Part shown: positions 49,568 to 58,778 of the stretch, in pieces
How positions within the stretch are numbered: position 1 is the stretch's first letter
How the letters are laid out: each line of letters opens with the position of its first letter
Source: Tectiglobus sp965224045
Lineage (GTDB): Bacteria > Pseudomonadota > Alphaproteobacteria > Rhizobiales > Hyphomicrobiaceae
Length of the DNA: 64,000 nt
Reading direction: 5' to 3'
Assembly: GCA_965224045.1 (NCBI GenBank)
Contig: CBDCYD010000004.1
Coordinates: forward strand, 62,001-126,000
Made by a program: the position numbers and the translations under genes
The notes under the pieces: generated by a model
Database searches by the model: none
What the model saw: the letters and a program-made list of their open reading frames with translations, nothing else
What the model was told of the DNA's origin: nothing

Positions 49568-50845
49568 ATGCCGGAGCATCTGTTGGCGCTGCAGAGTTTG
49601 TTGGGCGTCGTGGCGATACCGCTGTTTGTGTGGTTGATCTGCGAGAACCGCAGAGAATTGGGCGTTGGCGGCGCTTTGCGGGTGATTGCGACCGGCCTGG
49701 CGCTGCAGTTTCTACTGGTGGTCGTGTTGCTGCTGATGCCTTGGACGAAATCTGTCTTCGACGTGCTTGGCCAGGCCGTACTGGCTCTGCAGAGGGCTAC
49801 GGATGCCGGTGCACAGCTGGTGTTCGGCTATCTTGCCGGCGGACCGACACCGTTCGATGCGACGCAACCGCAAAACGCTTTCATTGTCGCATTTCGCGTG
49901 CTGCCGATGATCCTGGTTCTGAGTGCGCTGGTGCGCGTGCTTTATCATTGGGGCGTTCTGCAGCGCGTTGTGCAAGGATTCGCGCTGTTGCTACAGCGTT
50001 CCTTCGGCACAGGCGGGCCGCTCAGCACGGCGGCGGCGGCGAGCGTCTTTCTGGGGCTGGTCGAGGCGCCGCTTTTGATCCGCCCATACCTTCGCGATAT
50101 GGGGCGCGGGGCGCTGTTCGCGGCTATGGCGGTGAGCATGGCGACCGTCGCCGGAACCGTGATGGCACTTTATGCGAGCATTCTCAGTTCCGTGGTGCCG
50201 GGTGCGGCCGGGCATCTGGTGGCCGCCTCCCTGGTCAACGTGCCGGGCGCGCTAATGCTGGCGCGCTTGGCCGTTCCGACGGATTTTTCCGGAGGGCCGC
50301 AGACGGCGGAAATCCAGCTTGACGATCCTTCCGAGAGCAGTGTCGATGCCGTTGCAAAAGGGACATCGGAGGGTATTTTGTTGGTGGCGGGCGTTGGTGC
50401 GATGTTGATCGTCGTCGTGTCGCTGGTGGCGCTTGCAAATTCGGTGCTGGCGTTAGGCGAAGATCTGATCGGCTTCCCGGTGACGCTGCAGAGCCTGCTC
50501 GGTTACCTGTGCATGCCGCTCGCTTTCTTGATTGGTGTGCCGTGGCACGAAGCGGCCACGGCCGGCAGCCTCATCGGGCAAAAGGTGGTGCTGAACGAAT
50601 TCCTCGCCTACCTCGATCTTGTCAAGACACCGGCGGAGGAGCTGAGCGAGCGCTCGCGGCTACTTTTGACGTATGCGCTCTGCGGATTTGCCAACTTCGG
50701 CTCGCTCGGCATCATGCTCGGCGGGCTGGCGGCGATGGCGCCGGAGCGGCGTTCGGATATCGTGGAACTGGCGCCGAAGTCGGTTTTGATCGGATTTCTG
50801 ACGACGCTGTTGTCGGCGTCCGTCGTCGGTACCACGATGTGGTGA
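49568..50845 (+). CDS. concentrative nucleoside transporter (NupC/CNT family)
   Basis: A 425-residue CNT-type symporter, starting at the ATG behind AGGGGGACGC; the longer frame overlaps AsmA on the other strand. Features: LQSLLGVVAIPLFVWLICENRRE, a repeat of hydrophobic segments, PLSTAAAASVFLGLVEAPLLIRPYL (the binding region usually reads GQTEAP), and GFANFGSLGIMLGGLAAMAPERR. Nucleoside:cation symport is expected. It overlaps or abuts the acetyltransferase gene behind. Confidence 0.87.
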   Translation: MPEHLLALQSLLGVVAIPLFVWLICENRRELGVGGALRVIATGLALQFLLVVVLLLMPWTKSVFDVLGQAVLALQRATDAGAQLVFGYLAGGPTPFDATQPQNAFIVAFRVLPMILVLSALVRVLYHWGVLQRVVQGFALLLQRSFGTGGPLSTAAAASVFLGLVEAPLLIRPYLRDMGRGALFAAMAVSMATVAGTVMALYASILSSVVPGAAGHLVAASLVNVPGALMLARLAVPTDFSGGPQTAEIQLDDPSESSVDAVAKGTSEGILLVAGVGAMLIVVVSLVALANSVLALGEDLIGFPVTLQSLLGYLCMPLAFLIGVPWHEAATAGSLIGQKVVLNEFLAYLDLVKTPAEELSERSRLLLTYALCGFANFGSLGIMLGGLAAMAPERRSDIVELAPKSVLIGFLTTLLSASVVGTTMW

Positions 50846-50881
50846 GTGTTGCACCGTGTGGTCTTGCAACGAGACGGCGGC

Positions 50882-51406
50882 ATGAGTGAACGGTGGTCTC
50901 CGCCGGCCGGAGTCGTGCTCGGTGGCTATCGCCCGGGCGCGCTCGCCTCTGTCGTGGCGCTGCACATGGACTATTATGCGTTGCATTGGAATTTCGGCCG
51001 CGCATTCGAAACAAAGGTGGCAGGTGAATTGGCGGCGTTCCTTGAACGGTTCGATCCGGTGCGCGATCTGTTTCTTGCCGCCTACGATCCGACCGGCGTA
51101 ATGCTTGGTGCGATCACGATTGATGCGGTGCATGCCGCACAAGATGGTGCGCACCTGCGCTGGTTCGTCGTCACCGACAAGGCACGCGGAACCGGTCTCG
51201 GGCGTGGTTTATTGAGCCGGGCGGTCTCGTTTTGTGACGCGCAGAGCTACCGGTCGGTTTACCTGACGACCTTTGCCGGTCTCGATGCGGCGCGCCATCT
51301 TTACGAGAGCGTCGGCTTCGTGATGACTTCGCAGAGCGAGATCGATCAGTGGCAGGGTGGCGTGCGAGAGCAGCGCTTCGAACGGCTGCGTCCCGCCGTG
51401 ACGTGA
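50882..51406 (+). CDS. GNAT family N-acetyltransferase
   Basis: A 174-residue single-domain acetyltransferase. The acetyl-CoA motif is RGTGLGRGLLSRAVSFC and the C-terminal LYESVGF motif is clear; LRWFVVTDKARG precedes. The start is the ATG at 50882 rather than the TTG at 50846. It follows the nucleoside transporter by 36 bases and may be co-transcribed. Substrate unknown. Confidence 0.82.
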   Translation: MSERWSPPAGVVLGGYRPGALASVVALHMDYYALHWNFGRAFETKVAGELAAFLERFDPVRDLFLAAYDPTGVMLGAITIDAVHAAQDGAHLRWFVVTDKARGTGLGRGLLSRAVSFCDAQSYRSVYLTTFAGLDAARHLYESVGFVMTSQSEIDQWQGGVREQRFERLRPAVT

Positions 51407-51532
51407 CGGCATGCTCTTTGCGGGCCATGCAGAGGCGTTTCATCGATCATTATTTGTGGCCTATAGTGTCTCGATGATGTCGGCGCGCGATACGGTGCCG
51501 CGACAGCCGAGCCATGGGCATGGGAGAGCATA

Positions 51533-53320
51533 TTGAACTACCTCGATCGAAGTGTGCTGAGTGAAGGCCGCGCTGTGACCGGGGCTGTCGCGGCCGATAC
51601 GAGCGGTTGGAATTTTTTTGATGCCGATCGCGGGCTCAAAGACCTTCTGGCGCTCTATCTGCCGGAAGACATGCAGACATGCCTCACGCCCTATCTCCAG
51701 CGGCTCGGCGAGCTGGCTGCAGGCCGACTGGATCGTGCCGCGCATCTTGCCGATCGTCATCCGCCGGTGCTGCACCATCGCGACAAGTTCGGAAACGACG
51801 TGCAATGGATCGAGTACCATCCCGCCTACCGCGAGCTGGAAGAGGCGGGGTTCGGAGAGTTCGGCATACATGCGCTTAGTCACCGGGGCGGCATTGTCGG
51901 TTGGACCGAGCCGTTGCCGGTGGCTGCCAAGCACGCCTTTACCTATCTCTTCAATCAGACGGAATTTGGTCTCGGCTGCCCGATCAATGTTACGGACTCC
52001 GGGGCGCACTGCGTGCGGTTGTTCGGCGATGATGCGATCAAGGACAAGTTCCTCGGCCGCATGCTCGCAACTGACCTCGATGAATTGTGGCAAGGCGCAC
52101 AATTCATGACCGAAAGGGAGGGCGGCTCGGACGTCGGCAGCGCGACGACACGGGCGCATTTCGATGGTGAGCACTGGCGCATAACAGGCGACAAGTGGTT
52201 CTGCTCCAACGCCGACGGCAAGGTGGTGCTGCTACTCGCCCGTCCGGACGGTGCACCAGACGGCACGCGCGGGCTCGGCATGTTCGTGATGCCGCGTTTT
52301 TTAGATGATGGCCGACCCAACCACTATCGGATCGTGCGGCTCAAAGACAAGCTCGGTACGCGCTCGATGGCTTCGGGCGAAGTTCAGCTTGACGGTGCGC
52401 TCGCGTATCCGCTGGGTCGGCTCGAAGACGGCATCAATCAGATGCTCGAGATGGTGAACTGGTCGCGGCTTTCGAACGGTGTCAAATCCTCCGCCCTGAT
52501 GCGCCGCGCGGTGCACGATGCCCTGGCGGCGATGCGCGGGCGGAAGGTGTTCGGCACGCTGCTCGCCGACAAACCTCTGGCCAAGCGGCAAATGCTGAAG
52601 ATCATGCTGCCGGCCGAACAGTCGCTGTCGTTCTGGTTCTACACCGCCGATGCGCTTGATAAGGCCGAAGGCTACGGCGGGACGGCGCCCAGTCAGACCG
52701 CGCGGGCGATACTGCGGTTGGCGACGCCTGTCCTCAAGTTCCGCGCGACCCGCGACGCTCGCAAGGTGACGGGGGACGCCCTCGAGATGCGCGGTGGCAT
52801 TGGTTATGTCGAAGAATGGGTCAACCCGCGGCTGGTACGCGATGCGCATCTCGGATCGATCTGGGAGGGGGCCGGAAACGTCGTCGCAATCGACGTAGTT
52901 GGCCGAGCCGTCGGCAAGCATGCGTGTCACGAGCCTTTCATTGCCGACATCGAAGCGCGGCTCAGCGAGGCCGACGAGCTGCCGCAGGAGTGGCGGAGCA
53001 GTCTTGGGCAGCGATTGCGATCGGCTGGCGCGTGTTTGGCAGAAGTTTCCGGAGACCCGGCGCGCGAGGTGCAGATGCGGCAGGTGACGACGGGTTTCTA
53101 TCATGCAGTTTCGGCGGCGTTGCTTGCCTGGGAGGGCGCGATGATCCACCGTCAAAGTGGAGACGCGCGCCGTATTCTGTGGTCGAAGCTTGTCTTCGAT
53201 CACCACCTGCTCCCGCGCGACCCGCTTGCGCTCGACGATCCGGCACGCGATGGATGTATCGCCGACCTGCTGCTCGGTGATGCGCCCGTGTCGTTGGAGG
53301 AGGCGGTCCGCTGTTTGTGA
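51533..53320 (+). CDS. acyl-CoA dehydrogenase family protein, AidB-like
   Basis: A 595-residue flavoprotein, longer than normal acyl-CoA dehydrogenases, as in the AidB/long-form group with an N-terminal extension. The flavin region reads GAQFMTEREGGSDVGS, followed by WRITGDKWFCSNADG, and helical segments with GRKVFGTLLADKPLAKRQMLKIMLP. LEMRGGIGYVEEWVNPRLVRDAHLGSIWEG is near the C-terminus. The TTG start follows GGGAGAGC. It may act in alkylation damage response like AidB or on an acyl-CoA. Followed by the HAD gene after 54 bases. Confidence 0.87.
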   Translation: MNYLDRSVLSEGRAVTGAVAADTSGWNFFDADRGLKDLLALYLPEDMQTCLTPYLQRLGELAAGRLDRAAHLADRHPPVLHHRDKFGNDVQWIEYHPAYRELEEAGFGEFGIHALSHRGGIVGWTEPLPVAAKHAFTYLFNQTEFGLGCPINVTDSGAHCVRLFGDDAIKDKFLGRMLATDLDELWQGAQFMTEREGGSDVGSATTRAHFDGEHWRITGDKWFCSNADGKVVLLLARPDGAPDGTRGLGMFVMPRFLDDGRPNHYRIVRLKDKLGTRSMASGEVQLDGALAYPLGRLEDGINQMLEMVNWSRLSNGVKSSALMRRAVHDALAAMRGRKVFGTLLADKPLAKRQMLKIMLPAEQSLSFWFYTADALDKAEGYGGTAPSQTARAILRLATPVLKFRATRDARKVTGDALEMRGGIGYVEEWVNPRLVRDAHLGSIWEGAGNVVAIDVVGRAVGKHACHEPFIADIEARLSEADELPQEWRSSLGQRLRSAGACLAEVSGDPAREVQMRQVTTGFYHAVSAALLAWEGAMIHRQSGDARRILWSKLVFDHHLLPRDPLALDDPARDGCIADLLLGDAPVSLEEAVRCL

Positions 53321-53374
53321 TTTGCGAACCCAGATGGCAAAGTCCGCTGATCCCATGCTGCCCGGAGACTGATC

Positions 53375-54100
53375 ATGAGCCTATCCGACATTCGCGCGCT
53401 GACGTTTGATACCGGTGGCACCATCCTGGACTGGCATACCGGGTTTGCGACGGTTCTTGCAGAGGTTGGTCGAGGGCACGGTCTCGAGCGGGACTGGCAT
53501 GCACTGGCCAACGAGATGCGGCGCAAATCGCTCGGCCGAATGCTCAATCTCGGAGAGCGCGAACCGCCGGGCTATACGTTCGACGGAGCACACCGGGCGG
53601 CGCTCGACGAATTGATCGAGGCGCATGATCTCTCCGTCTTCAGCGACGCGGAGCGGTATCGGATCGCCTATGAGGCGCCGCACAATTTCATCTGCTGGCC
53701 GGATTTTCCCGCCGTGCTGCCGAAGCTGCGCAAAACCTATGTGTGTGCGTCGTTCACGATTCTGAGCTTCCGGATTATCGTCGACACGGCGCGGCGCAAC
53801 GGACTTAGCTGGGATGCTGTGTTCTCGTGCGAGGGAATTGGCAAATACAAGGTGCTGCCGGAGGCCTATCAGACGGTCGCCAGGTATCTGCAGTTGGACC
53901 CCGGCCAGATCTGCATGGTTGCCTGCCACAACTTCGATCTCGACGCCGCCAAAGGGCAAGGTTTCAAGACGGCCTTTGTCAGGCGCCCCGACGAATGGGG
54001 TGCGGAAGGCCCGCCGGACCCCGAACCCAACCCGATCCACGATATCGTCGTCGATGATTTCCCGAGCCTTGCCCGGGCACTGGGTGTGACCGTCGGGTAG
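53375..54100 (+). CDS. HAD-type hydrolase, haloacid dehalogenase-like
   Basis: A 241-residue HAD-superfamily protein of the type II haloacid dehalogenase/HAD-IA kind. Motif I is LTFDTGGTILDW with nucleophile D12, but the second position is Gly where dehalogenases have Tyr and phosphatases Asp. Then the long helical cap, motif II in ASFTILSF, Lys in GIGKYKVLPEAY, and VACHNFDLDAAKGQGFKTAFVRRPDEWG near the end. This substitution makes the reaction uncertain. It follows the AidB-like gene by 54 bases. Confidence 0.83.
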   Translation: MSLSDIRALTFDTGGTILDWHTGFATVLAEVGRGHGLERDWHALANEMRRKSLGRMLNLGEREPPGYTFDGAHRAALDELIEAHDLSVFSDAERYRIAYEAPHNFICWPDFPAVLPKLRKTYVCASFTILSFRIIVDTARRNGLSWDAVFSCEGIGKYKVLPEAYQTVARYLQLDPGQICMVACHNFDLDAAKGQGFKTAFVRRPDEWGAEGPPDPEPNPIHDIVVDDFPSLARALGVTVG

Positions 54101-54458
54101 TCGAATGCAGCGGGGGCAGATCGCCGGCCGGATGGGATCCCACGCGTTGTTTGGCGGGGCAGTGGAGGATCTCGGGCCGGACGCGCTGTGATTTGGCGGG
54201 CCGGTTGCGACATCACAACATCCAACAAAAGGCCGGCTGCTGACAATTTCCGGTTGACTGCGAAAACGTGCGATTCGGTGAAAACTGATGGCGTGCCAGT
54301 GCCAGCAGATTCATGTTCGGTTTCCGTGCGCACCGGACTTTCACTCTTAAGTATCTAATATTTATTTGCAATTCGTAATTTCAAGCGAAATTGCATTTGA
54401 CTTTGAAGTGACTCGATTTGGTCTTGGAACTGCCGCACGACTCGCGTAACCACAACCT
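54101..54458. other. gene-free promoter region of the nuclease gene
   Basis: About 360 bases between the HAD gene and the nuclease gene. GC-rich at the left and AT-rich at 54340-54400 (AAGTATCTAATATTTATTTGC), which is where a promoter for the nuclease would sit. No coding frame or strong hairpin seen. Confidence 0.4.
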
Positions 54459-55187
54459 ATGCGCGAGTTTTTGAGTTGGAGATTTGCCAAGGCAGCCGGC
54501 AGCTGTACGCTGGCCGGTAGCTTGGCTCTGGGTTTGTACCTGACGTCGACGCCTGGTCGGACGATCGAGCGAAACGGCCAATCGCAGTTTGGCCATGCCC
54601 GCGTCGTCGATGGCGACACGCTCGAAATTGCCGGTCGACGGATCCGTCTGGAAGGGATTGATGCGCCCGAATTGGGCCAGCGCTGCCCGCATCGCTGGTG
54701 GGGAACGTGGGCTGCAGGGCGCAAAGCGCGTCGTGTGCTCAAGCGCATGGTCGGCAGCCGGATCGTGACATGTACGTCGCGGGGGTACGACAAGTATGGG
54801 CGCATGCTTGCAAGCTGCCGGGTCGGCAGCCTGGAACTCAACGCCGAAATGGTGCGCCGCGGTATGGCGTGGGCGTTTCGGCGGTATTCACAATCCTACG
54901 TGGCAGCCGAAGAGGTCGCCAAGTTGAATCGCGCCGGCGTTTGGCAAAGCGCGTGTTTGCCGGCATGGGCGTATCGCAGTGCGCGCTGGCAAAAGGGTGC
55001 ATTACAGGCGCCGCAGGGCTGTGCCATCAAAGGCAATATCTCAAAGAGCGGGGCGCGGCTTTATCACATGCCGTGGAGCGATTGGTACGCCCAGACCAGG
55101 ATCGAGCCCGACAAGGGCGAGCGGTGGTTTTGTGACGAGCGCGAGGCGATCCGCGCGGGCTGGCGTCCGGCGATGCCCCTGCGTTAA
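54459..55187 (+). CDS. thermonuclease-family (SNase-like) secreted nuclease
   Basis: A 242-residue protein with an N-terminal hydrophobic segment (LAGSLALGLYLT) and the SNase OB fold: ARVVDGDTLEIAGRRIRLEGIDAPELGQRC with the metal Asp and catalytic Arg, DKYGRMLASCRVGSLELNAEMVRRGMAWAF, and EVAKLNRAGVW. A C-terminal Cys-containing domain (CAIKGNIS, ARLYHMPWSDWYAQTRI, GERWFCDEREA) resembles the alphaproteobacterial nuclease tail. It probably cleaves nucleic acid outside the cytoplasm. Confidence 0.85.
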   Translation: MREFLSWRFAKAAGSCTLAGSLALGLYLTSTPGRTIERNGQSQFGHARVVDGDTLEIAGRRIRLEGIDAPELGQRCPHRWWGTWAAGRKARRVLKRMVGSRIVTCTSRGYDKYGRMLASCRVGSLELNAEMVRRGMAWAFRRYSQSYVAAEEVAKLNRAGVWQSACLPAWAYRSARWQKGALQAPQGCAIKGNISKSGARLYHMPWSDWYAQTRIEPDKGERWFCDEREAIRAGWRPAMPLR

Positions 55188-55303
55188 GTGGCGTGTCACC
55201 CAACTGGCGCACTTGCGGCATCAGTGCGCCAGCGGCGACGCCGTGCAGCAACGGAACTGCCGCTGCGCCAAACCGCCAGCATTCGGCGTTGGCCGAGTGT
55301 TAC

Positions 55304-55966
55304 TCAACTTGGCTGCGGGCCGTATTTCACCGAGCAGCCGTAGGGTCTGGTCGAGGTTTTGGCGGGAAGCCGGCCTGCTTTGAGAGCTTCGAGCGCATCG
55401 GCAACGTAGTTCTTTGCGCCTTTGATATCCGCGCTGCTGGCGCTCGGACGATTGTCGATGGCGCCCATGTAGGAAACCTTCCCATCCTTGTCGATAATGA
55501 ACATGTGGGGCGTCGTGCGCGCGTTGTAGAGCCGGCCGATCTTGCCCTCCGGGTCGAGTAGGACGGCGGTGGGGGCCGCCTTGCGCGAGGTCGTCAGGCG
55601 CTTTGCTTCGGCCGGCGTGACATAGCCCTGGCGTCCGGGAGCGGACGAGATGATGGACAGCCAGACAATGCCCTCGGTTGTTGCCGCTTTTTGCAGCATT
55701 TGCATGTTGCCGGAGCGGTAGTGTTTGACCGTGTAGGGGCATTGATGGTTGGTCCACTCGAGGACGACCGTCTTCCCCCTGTAGTCGGCAAGGCGATGCG
55801 TCTTGCCGTCGGCGTCGACGGCGATGAATGCGGGGGCTGGCGCACCGGGCTGCGGGGCTGCCTTTGCAGCGGTCACGATGGTCGCGAGTGCAAGGCAGAT
55901 GCCGATCGCGACGCTGGCCGTGATCCTGAGCCGGGTGACATTCGAACGGAACTGGCTATGCGGCAT
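55304..55966 (-). CDS. periplasmic redoxin (thioredoxin-fold) protein
   Basis: A 220-residue secreted protein with a signal peptide (IGICLALATIVTAAKA). The thioredoxin fold has HRLADYRGKTVVLEWTNHQCPYTVKHY, where CPYT holds a single Cys instead of CxxC, and ARTTPHMFIIDKDGKVSYMGAID with the cis-Pro. It starts at the ATG behind GGGAGCG. Related proteins act as thiol peroxidase- or AhpC/TSA-like redoxins. It is divergent from the cyclase gene. Confidence 0.83.
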   Translation of the reverse strand: MPHSQFRSNVTRLRITASVAIGICLALATIVTAAKAAPQPGAPAPAFIAVDADGKTHRLADYRGKTVVLEWTNHQCPYTVKHYRSGNMQMLQKAATTEGIVWLSIISSAPGRQGYVTPAEAKRLTTSRKAAPTAVLLDPEGKIGRLYNARTTPHMFIIDKDGKVSYMGAIDNRPSASSADIKGAKNYVADALEALKAGRLPAKTSTRPYGCSVKYGPQPS

Positions 55967-56183
55967 TGTTCGCTCCCATGGGCATTGGATGGTCGCTACT
56001 ATCGCGGGTGAACTTGGCCGTGTCCGGTCTGGCAGATCACAAGGGTGTGAGCAGGCGTTCACGGCGTTCCCGGTTGGGGACGGCAGGTGGCAGGCGTCCC
56101 GATTGGATCGTGACATGATGGGCGTGGGCCTGCACACTTGTGTGCTTCCTCGTTCCGTCCGCACGCAAACCAGAACAGGCATC

Positions 56184-57086
56184 ATGACCAACTGCATTCA
56201 CGATCACGGCCGCTGGGGCAAGGGCGATCAGCTTGGCGCTGCGCATCTGCTCACTCCCGCTGGTACGCTCAAGGCACTCCGGAGCGTTCGCGACGGGCGC
56301 ATCATCGATCTCAGTCACACCATCGAGATCGGTGCACCGCGGATGGCACCGAACCAGTCCCCGTATCATATCCAGGCAGGGCCAACGTCTGCCGGCAGCA
56401 TTCGGCGGCGCCGCAAGTTGGGGGCGACAAATGATGCCGGCTCCAATCTCGAACGGATCGAGATGACGACCCACGTCGGCACACACATCGACGCGCTGGG
56501 CCACTTTTCGAAAGGTGACGCGCTCTATGGCGGATACAGCGCGAGCGAGACCGTCGATGACTTCGGGCTTGCCAACCTCGGGATCGAGCACATGCCGCCT
56601 ATCGTGACGCGGGGCATTGTTCTCGATGTTTCATGCCATGACGGCGGTGCGTTCCTGGAGGCCGGCCGGGCGGTAACGATCGGTGATCTCGAACGGTCAC
56701 TGGAACTCGCCAAGCTCACAATTGAGCCGGGCGATGTGGTGTGCATCAACACCGGTTGGGGGCGCTTCTACATGGCCGACAACGCGCGCTATCTCGCCGG
56801 TGAACCGGGAATCGACGAGGCGGCGGCACGTTGGTTGACGGCGCAGGACTGTGTTGCGATTGCCGCCGACAATATGGCGCTGGAGGTACTACCCGGCACC
56901 CGGCATCCGGAAATCATCATGCCGGTGCACCAGCATTGTCTGGCGGAGGCCGGCGTGCACATTATCGAAAACCTGGTGATGGACGCGTTAATCGAAGAGG
57001 ATGTCCGCAGCTTCTGCTTCATGCTTTCGGCGGTAAAGTTCAAGGGTGCCACCGGCTGTCCGGTGCGCCCGATTGCGCTGGTGTGA
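56184..57086 (+). CDS. cyclase family protein (kynurenine formamidase-like)
   Basis: A 300-residue metal-dependent hydrolase/cyclase. The motif HVGTHIDALGHF (HxGTHxDxxxH) starts near residue 98, with VCINTGWGRFYM and VHQHCLAEAGVHIIENLVMDAL further on. Start at ATG 56184 behind AACAGGCATC; the longer frame runs into the divergent redoxin gene. The family contains kynurenine formamidases, isatin hydrolases and polyketide cyclases, and this long version often appears in catabolic operons. Specific substrate unknown. Confidence 0.83.
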   Translation: MTNCIHDHGRWGKGDQLGAAHLLTPAGTLKALRSVRDGRIIDLSHTIEIGAPRMAPNQSPYHIQAGPTSAGSIRRRRKLGATNDAGSNLERIEMTTHVGTHIDALGHFSKGDALYGGYSASETVDDFGLANLGIEHMPPIVTRGIVLDVSCHDGGAFLEAGRAVTIGDLERSLELAKLTIEPGDVVCINTGWGRFYMADNARYLAGEPGIDEAAARWLTAQDCVAIAADNMALEVLPGTRHPEIIMPVHQHCLAEAGVHIIENLVMDALIEEDVRSFCFMLSAVKFKGATGCPVRPIALV

Positions 57087-57170
57087 TCGTCGTGCTGCGA
57101 GATGTGCATGATCGTTGGCGCAACCCAACCGTCGTCTGCAAGGCGCCGAGGCTTTGGTGAAGGACCCTTC

Positions 57171-58580
57171 ATGCCGTCGCGTCGCTGGATAATTGCCGCT
57201 GTCATCGCGCTTGCAACGCTGTTTGCGATCAATGTCGGCGTCAACCAGATCTATTCGGCTGGTACGGATGAGCAGGTCGCGCTGCTGGCGGCAAAGACGG
57301 AGAGCCTCAGGCGCCTTGACCCAAATAGCGGCAAGATCCGTGAGATGGAAGGCCTGGTCGAACGCGCGGTGTTTTCCAGCTTCACGACGTTTGCGCCGTT
57401 TGCGATTGCACGACGCAATGCCGTGACACGGTATTTGCATGCCAATCCGCATCTGTCGCTCGGGGTTGCGATCGACGATCTCGGCCCCGGTGAGGCCGCA
57501 GCGCTCGATCTATTGCGGCAGGCAAACAGAATGCTGGCGCGCCACAGCATTACACTCGGGCTGGCCGACGCGGTGAAACTCGTCACACTGCCACAGCGCT
57601 TGACGCGTTCGGACATGTTCTTTGGCGTCACGACGGCATTCGCCAACGAGGTCGACTACCACGTCGCCATGACCGGGCGAAGGTGTGTCTACGTGGGTGA
57701 TGGAGAAAAAAGCGGTGATGGTCCTTCTCATAACCGGATCTACAGCTTCGGGCGGCGCAGATTGACGATTGTCGATGCTGCCGCGACCGGAGTATCGCTG
57801 GCACGGCGGGTTGCGCTCGATCTCGCGCGATACGTGATCAAGAGGCGAGAAGCGCGGCGATGGCGTTCGTCGGACTATGACCTCAGTATTGCAGATGTCC
57901 TCGGTGAGGCGACGCCGCGCGGCGAGAACATTCATCGTGTCAGGAAAAGAGGCGGAGTTGGCGAAGAGCGACGCGAGATCGCCATGACGATCGGGCTGGA
58001 TGGGGTGACACCTCAGCGGGCGGTCGCCTATGTCGCGCAGGTCAATCAGCTCTTCAAGGACCATGGACTGAGCTTTGTCGCACGCTACGTGCGGCAGCAC
58101 CAACTCTTGTCCGGGTGGCGATGGCCGCAAGAGATCGATCGGTTGCAGAGGCACGGCAAGAGCGACATCTATGTGCTGCTGACGGGCCGGGAATGGTCGC
58201 CGCGAAGCGGCAGTCCGATCCGTGGACTTAGCAGCCAACTGTTCGGAGCGGCCATGGTTCAAGCGGGAAATAAGGAACAAACCGTCAAGCGCCTGGCACA
58301 TGAGCTCGGACATCTCTTCGGCTTGGGGCACACTTTTCTCAAGGGCCATGTCATGTATCCGAGCGAGGCTTACATCGGACTACGGTGGTCGCCGGGAAGC
58401 GTGAGGGCGCTCGCGGGGAGCAAGAACGTGACAGCCTGGAACTTCGTGCGCGACTATCCAGAGCGGTTGAAAATCGCTGAACGTCTGTCGCCACCCATGG
58501 TCGCGAGTGGGGGTGGGCGAAGGCGGTTTGAGGATGCAGCGCCAGAGCTGCGTGAAGAGGTATGGGTGCGTTGCGACTGA
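57171..58580 (+). CDS. secreted zincin metalloprotease (metzincin-like)
   Basis: A 469-residue protein with an N-terminal signal or anchor (WIIAAVIALATLFAINVGV). Two-thirds of the protein shows no family match. Near residue 380 is HELGHLFGLGHTF (HExxHxxGxxH), followed by HVMYPSEAY with a Met, giving metzincin-like geometry. The start follows AAGGACCCTTC. It is 84 bases behind the cyclase, probably unrelated. A second, shorter zincin lies at 719-1627. Substrate unknown. Confidence 0.7.
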   Translation: MPSRRWIIAAVIALATLFAINVGVNQIYSAGTDEQVALLAAKTESLRRLDPNSGKIREMEGLVERAVFSSFTTFAPFAIARRNAVTRYLHANPHLSLGVAIDDLGPGEAAALDLLRQANRMLARHSITLGLADAVKLVTLPQRLTRSDMFFGVTTAFANEVDYHVAMTGRRCVYVGDGEKSGDGPSHNRIYSFGRRRLTIVDAAATGVSLARRVALDLARYVIKRREARRWRSSDYDLSIADVLGEATPRGENIHRVRKRGGVGEERREIAMTIGLDGVTPQRAVAYVAQVNQLFKDHGLSFVARYVRQHQLLSGWRWPQEIDRLQRHGKSDIYVLLTGREWSPRSGSPIRGLSSQLFGAAMVQAGNKEQTVKRLAHELGHLFGLGHTFLKGHVMYPSEAYIGLRWSPGSVRALAGSKNVTAWNFVRDYPERLKIAERLSPPMVASGGGRRRFEDAAPELREEVWVRCD

Positions 58581-58778
58581 CGCCGGGATGGGGCCGTGCA
58601 TGGCGCCTGACCTACTTCAAGCGCCAACGTCGATCCATTTCGTCTTCCAGCACGCGGGCCGTCAGGGCGGTTCAGGTTTCGAGGGTGGCTCGGTCTGGGG
58701 GCGAGCAGGCGTTCCTATCTCTGCGGTGCCGAGGGTGCTGTTCCAAAAGGGGCGAATTGGCTTGAAGACCTGATGCGT

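Noticed and set aside
55803..56183. N-terminal extension of the cyclase frame
   Set aside because: It is antisense to the redoxin gene and has no homology-like segments. The ATG at 56184 matches the family start.
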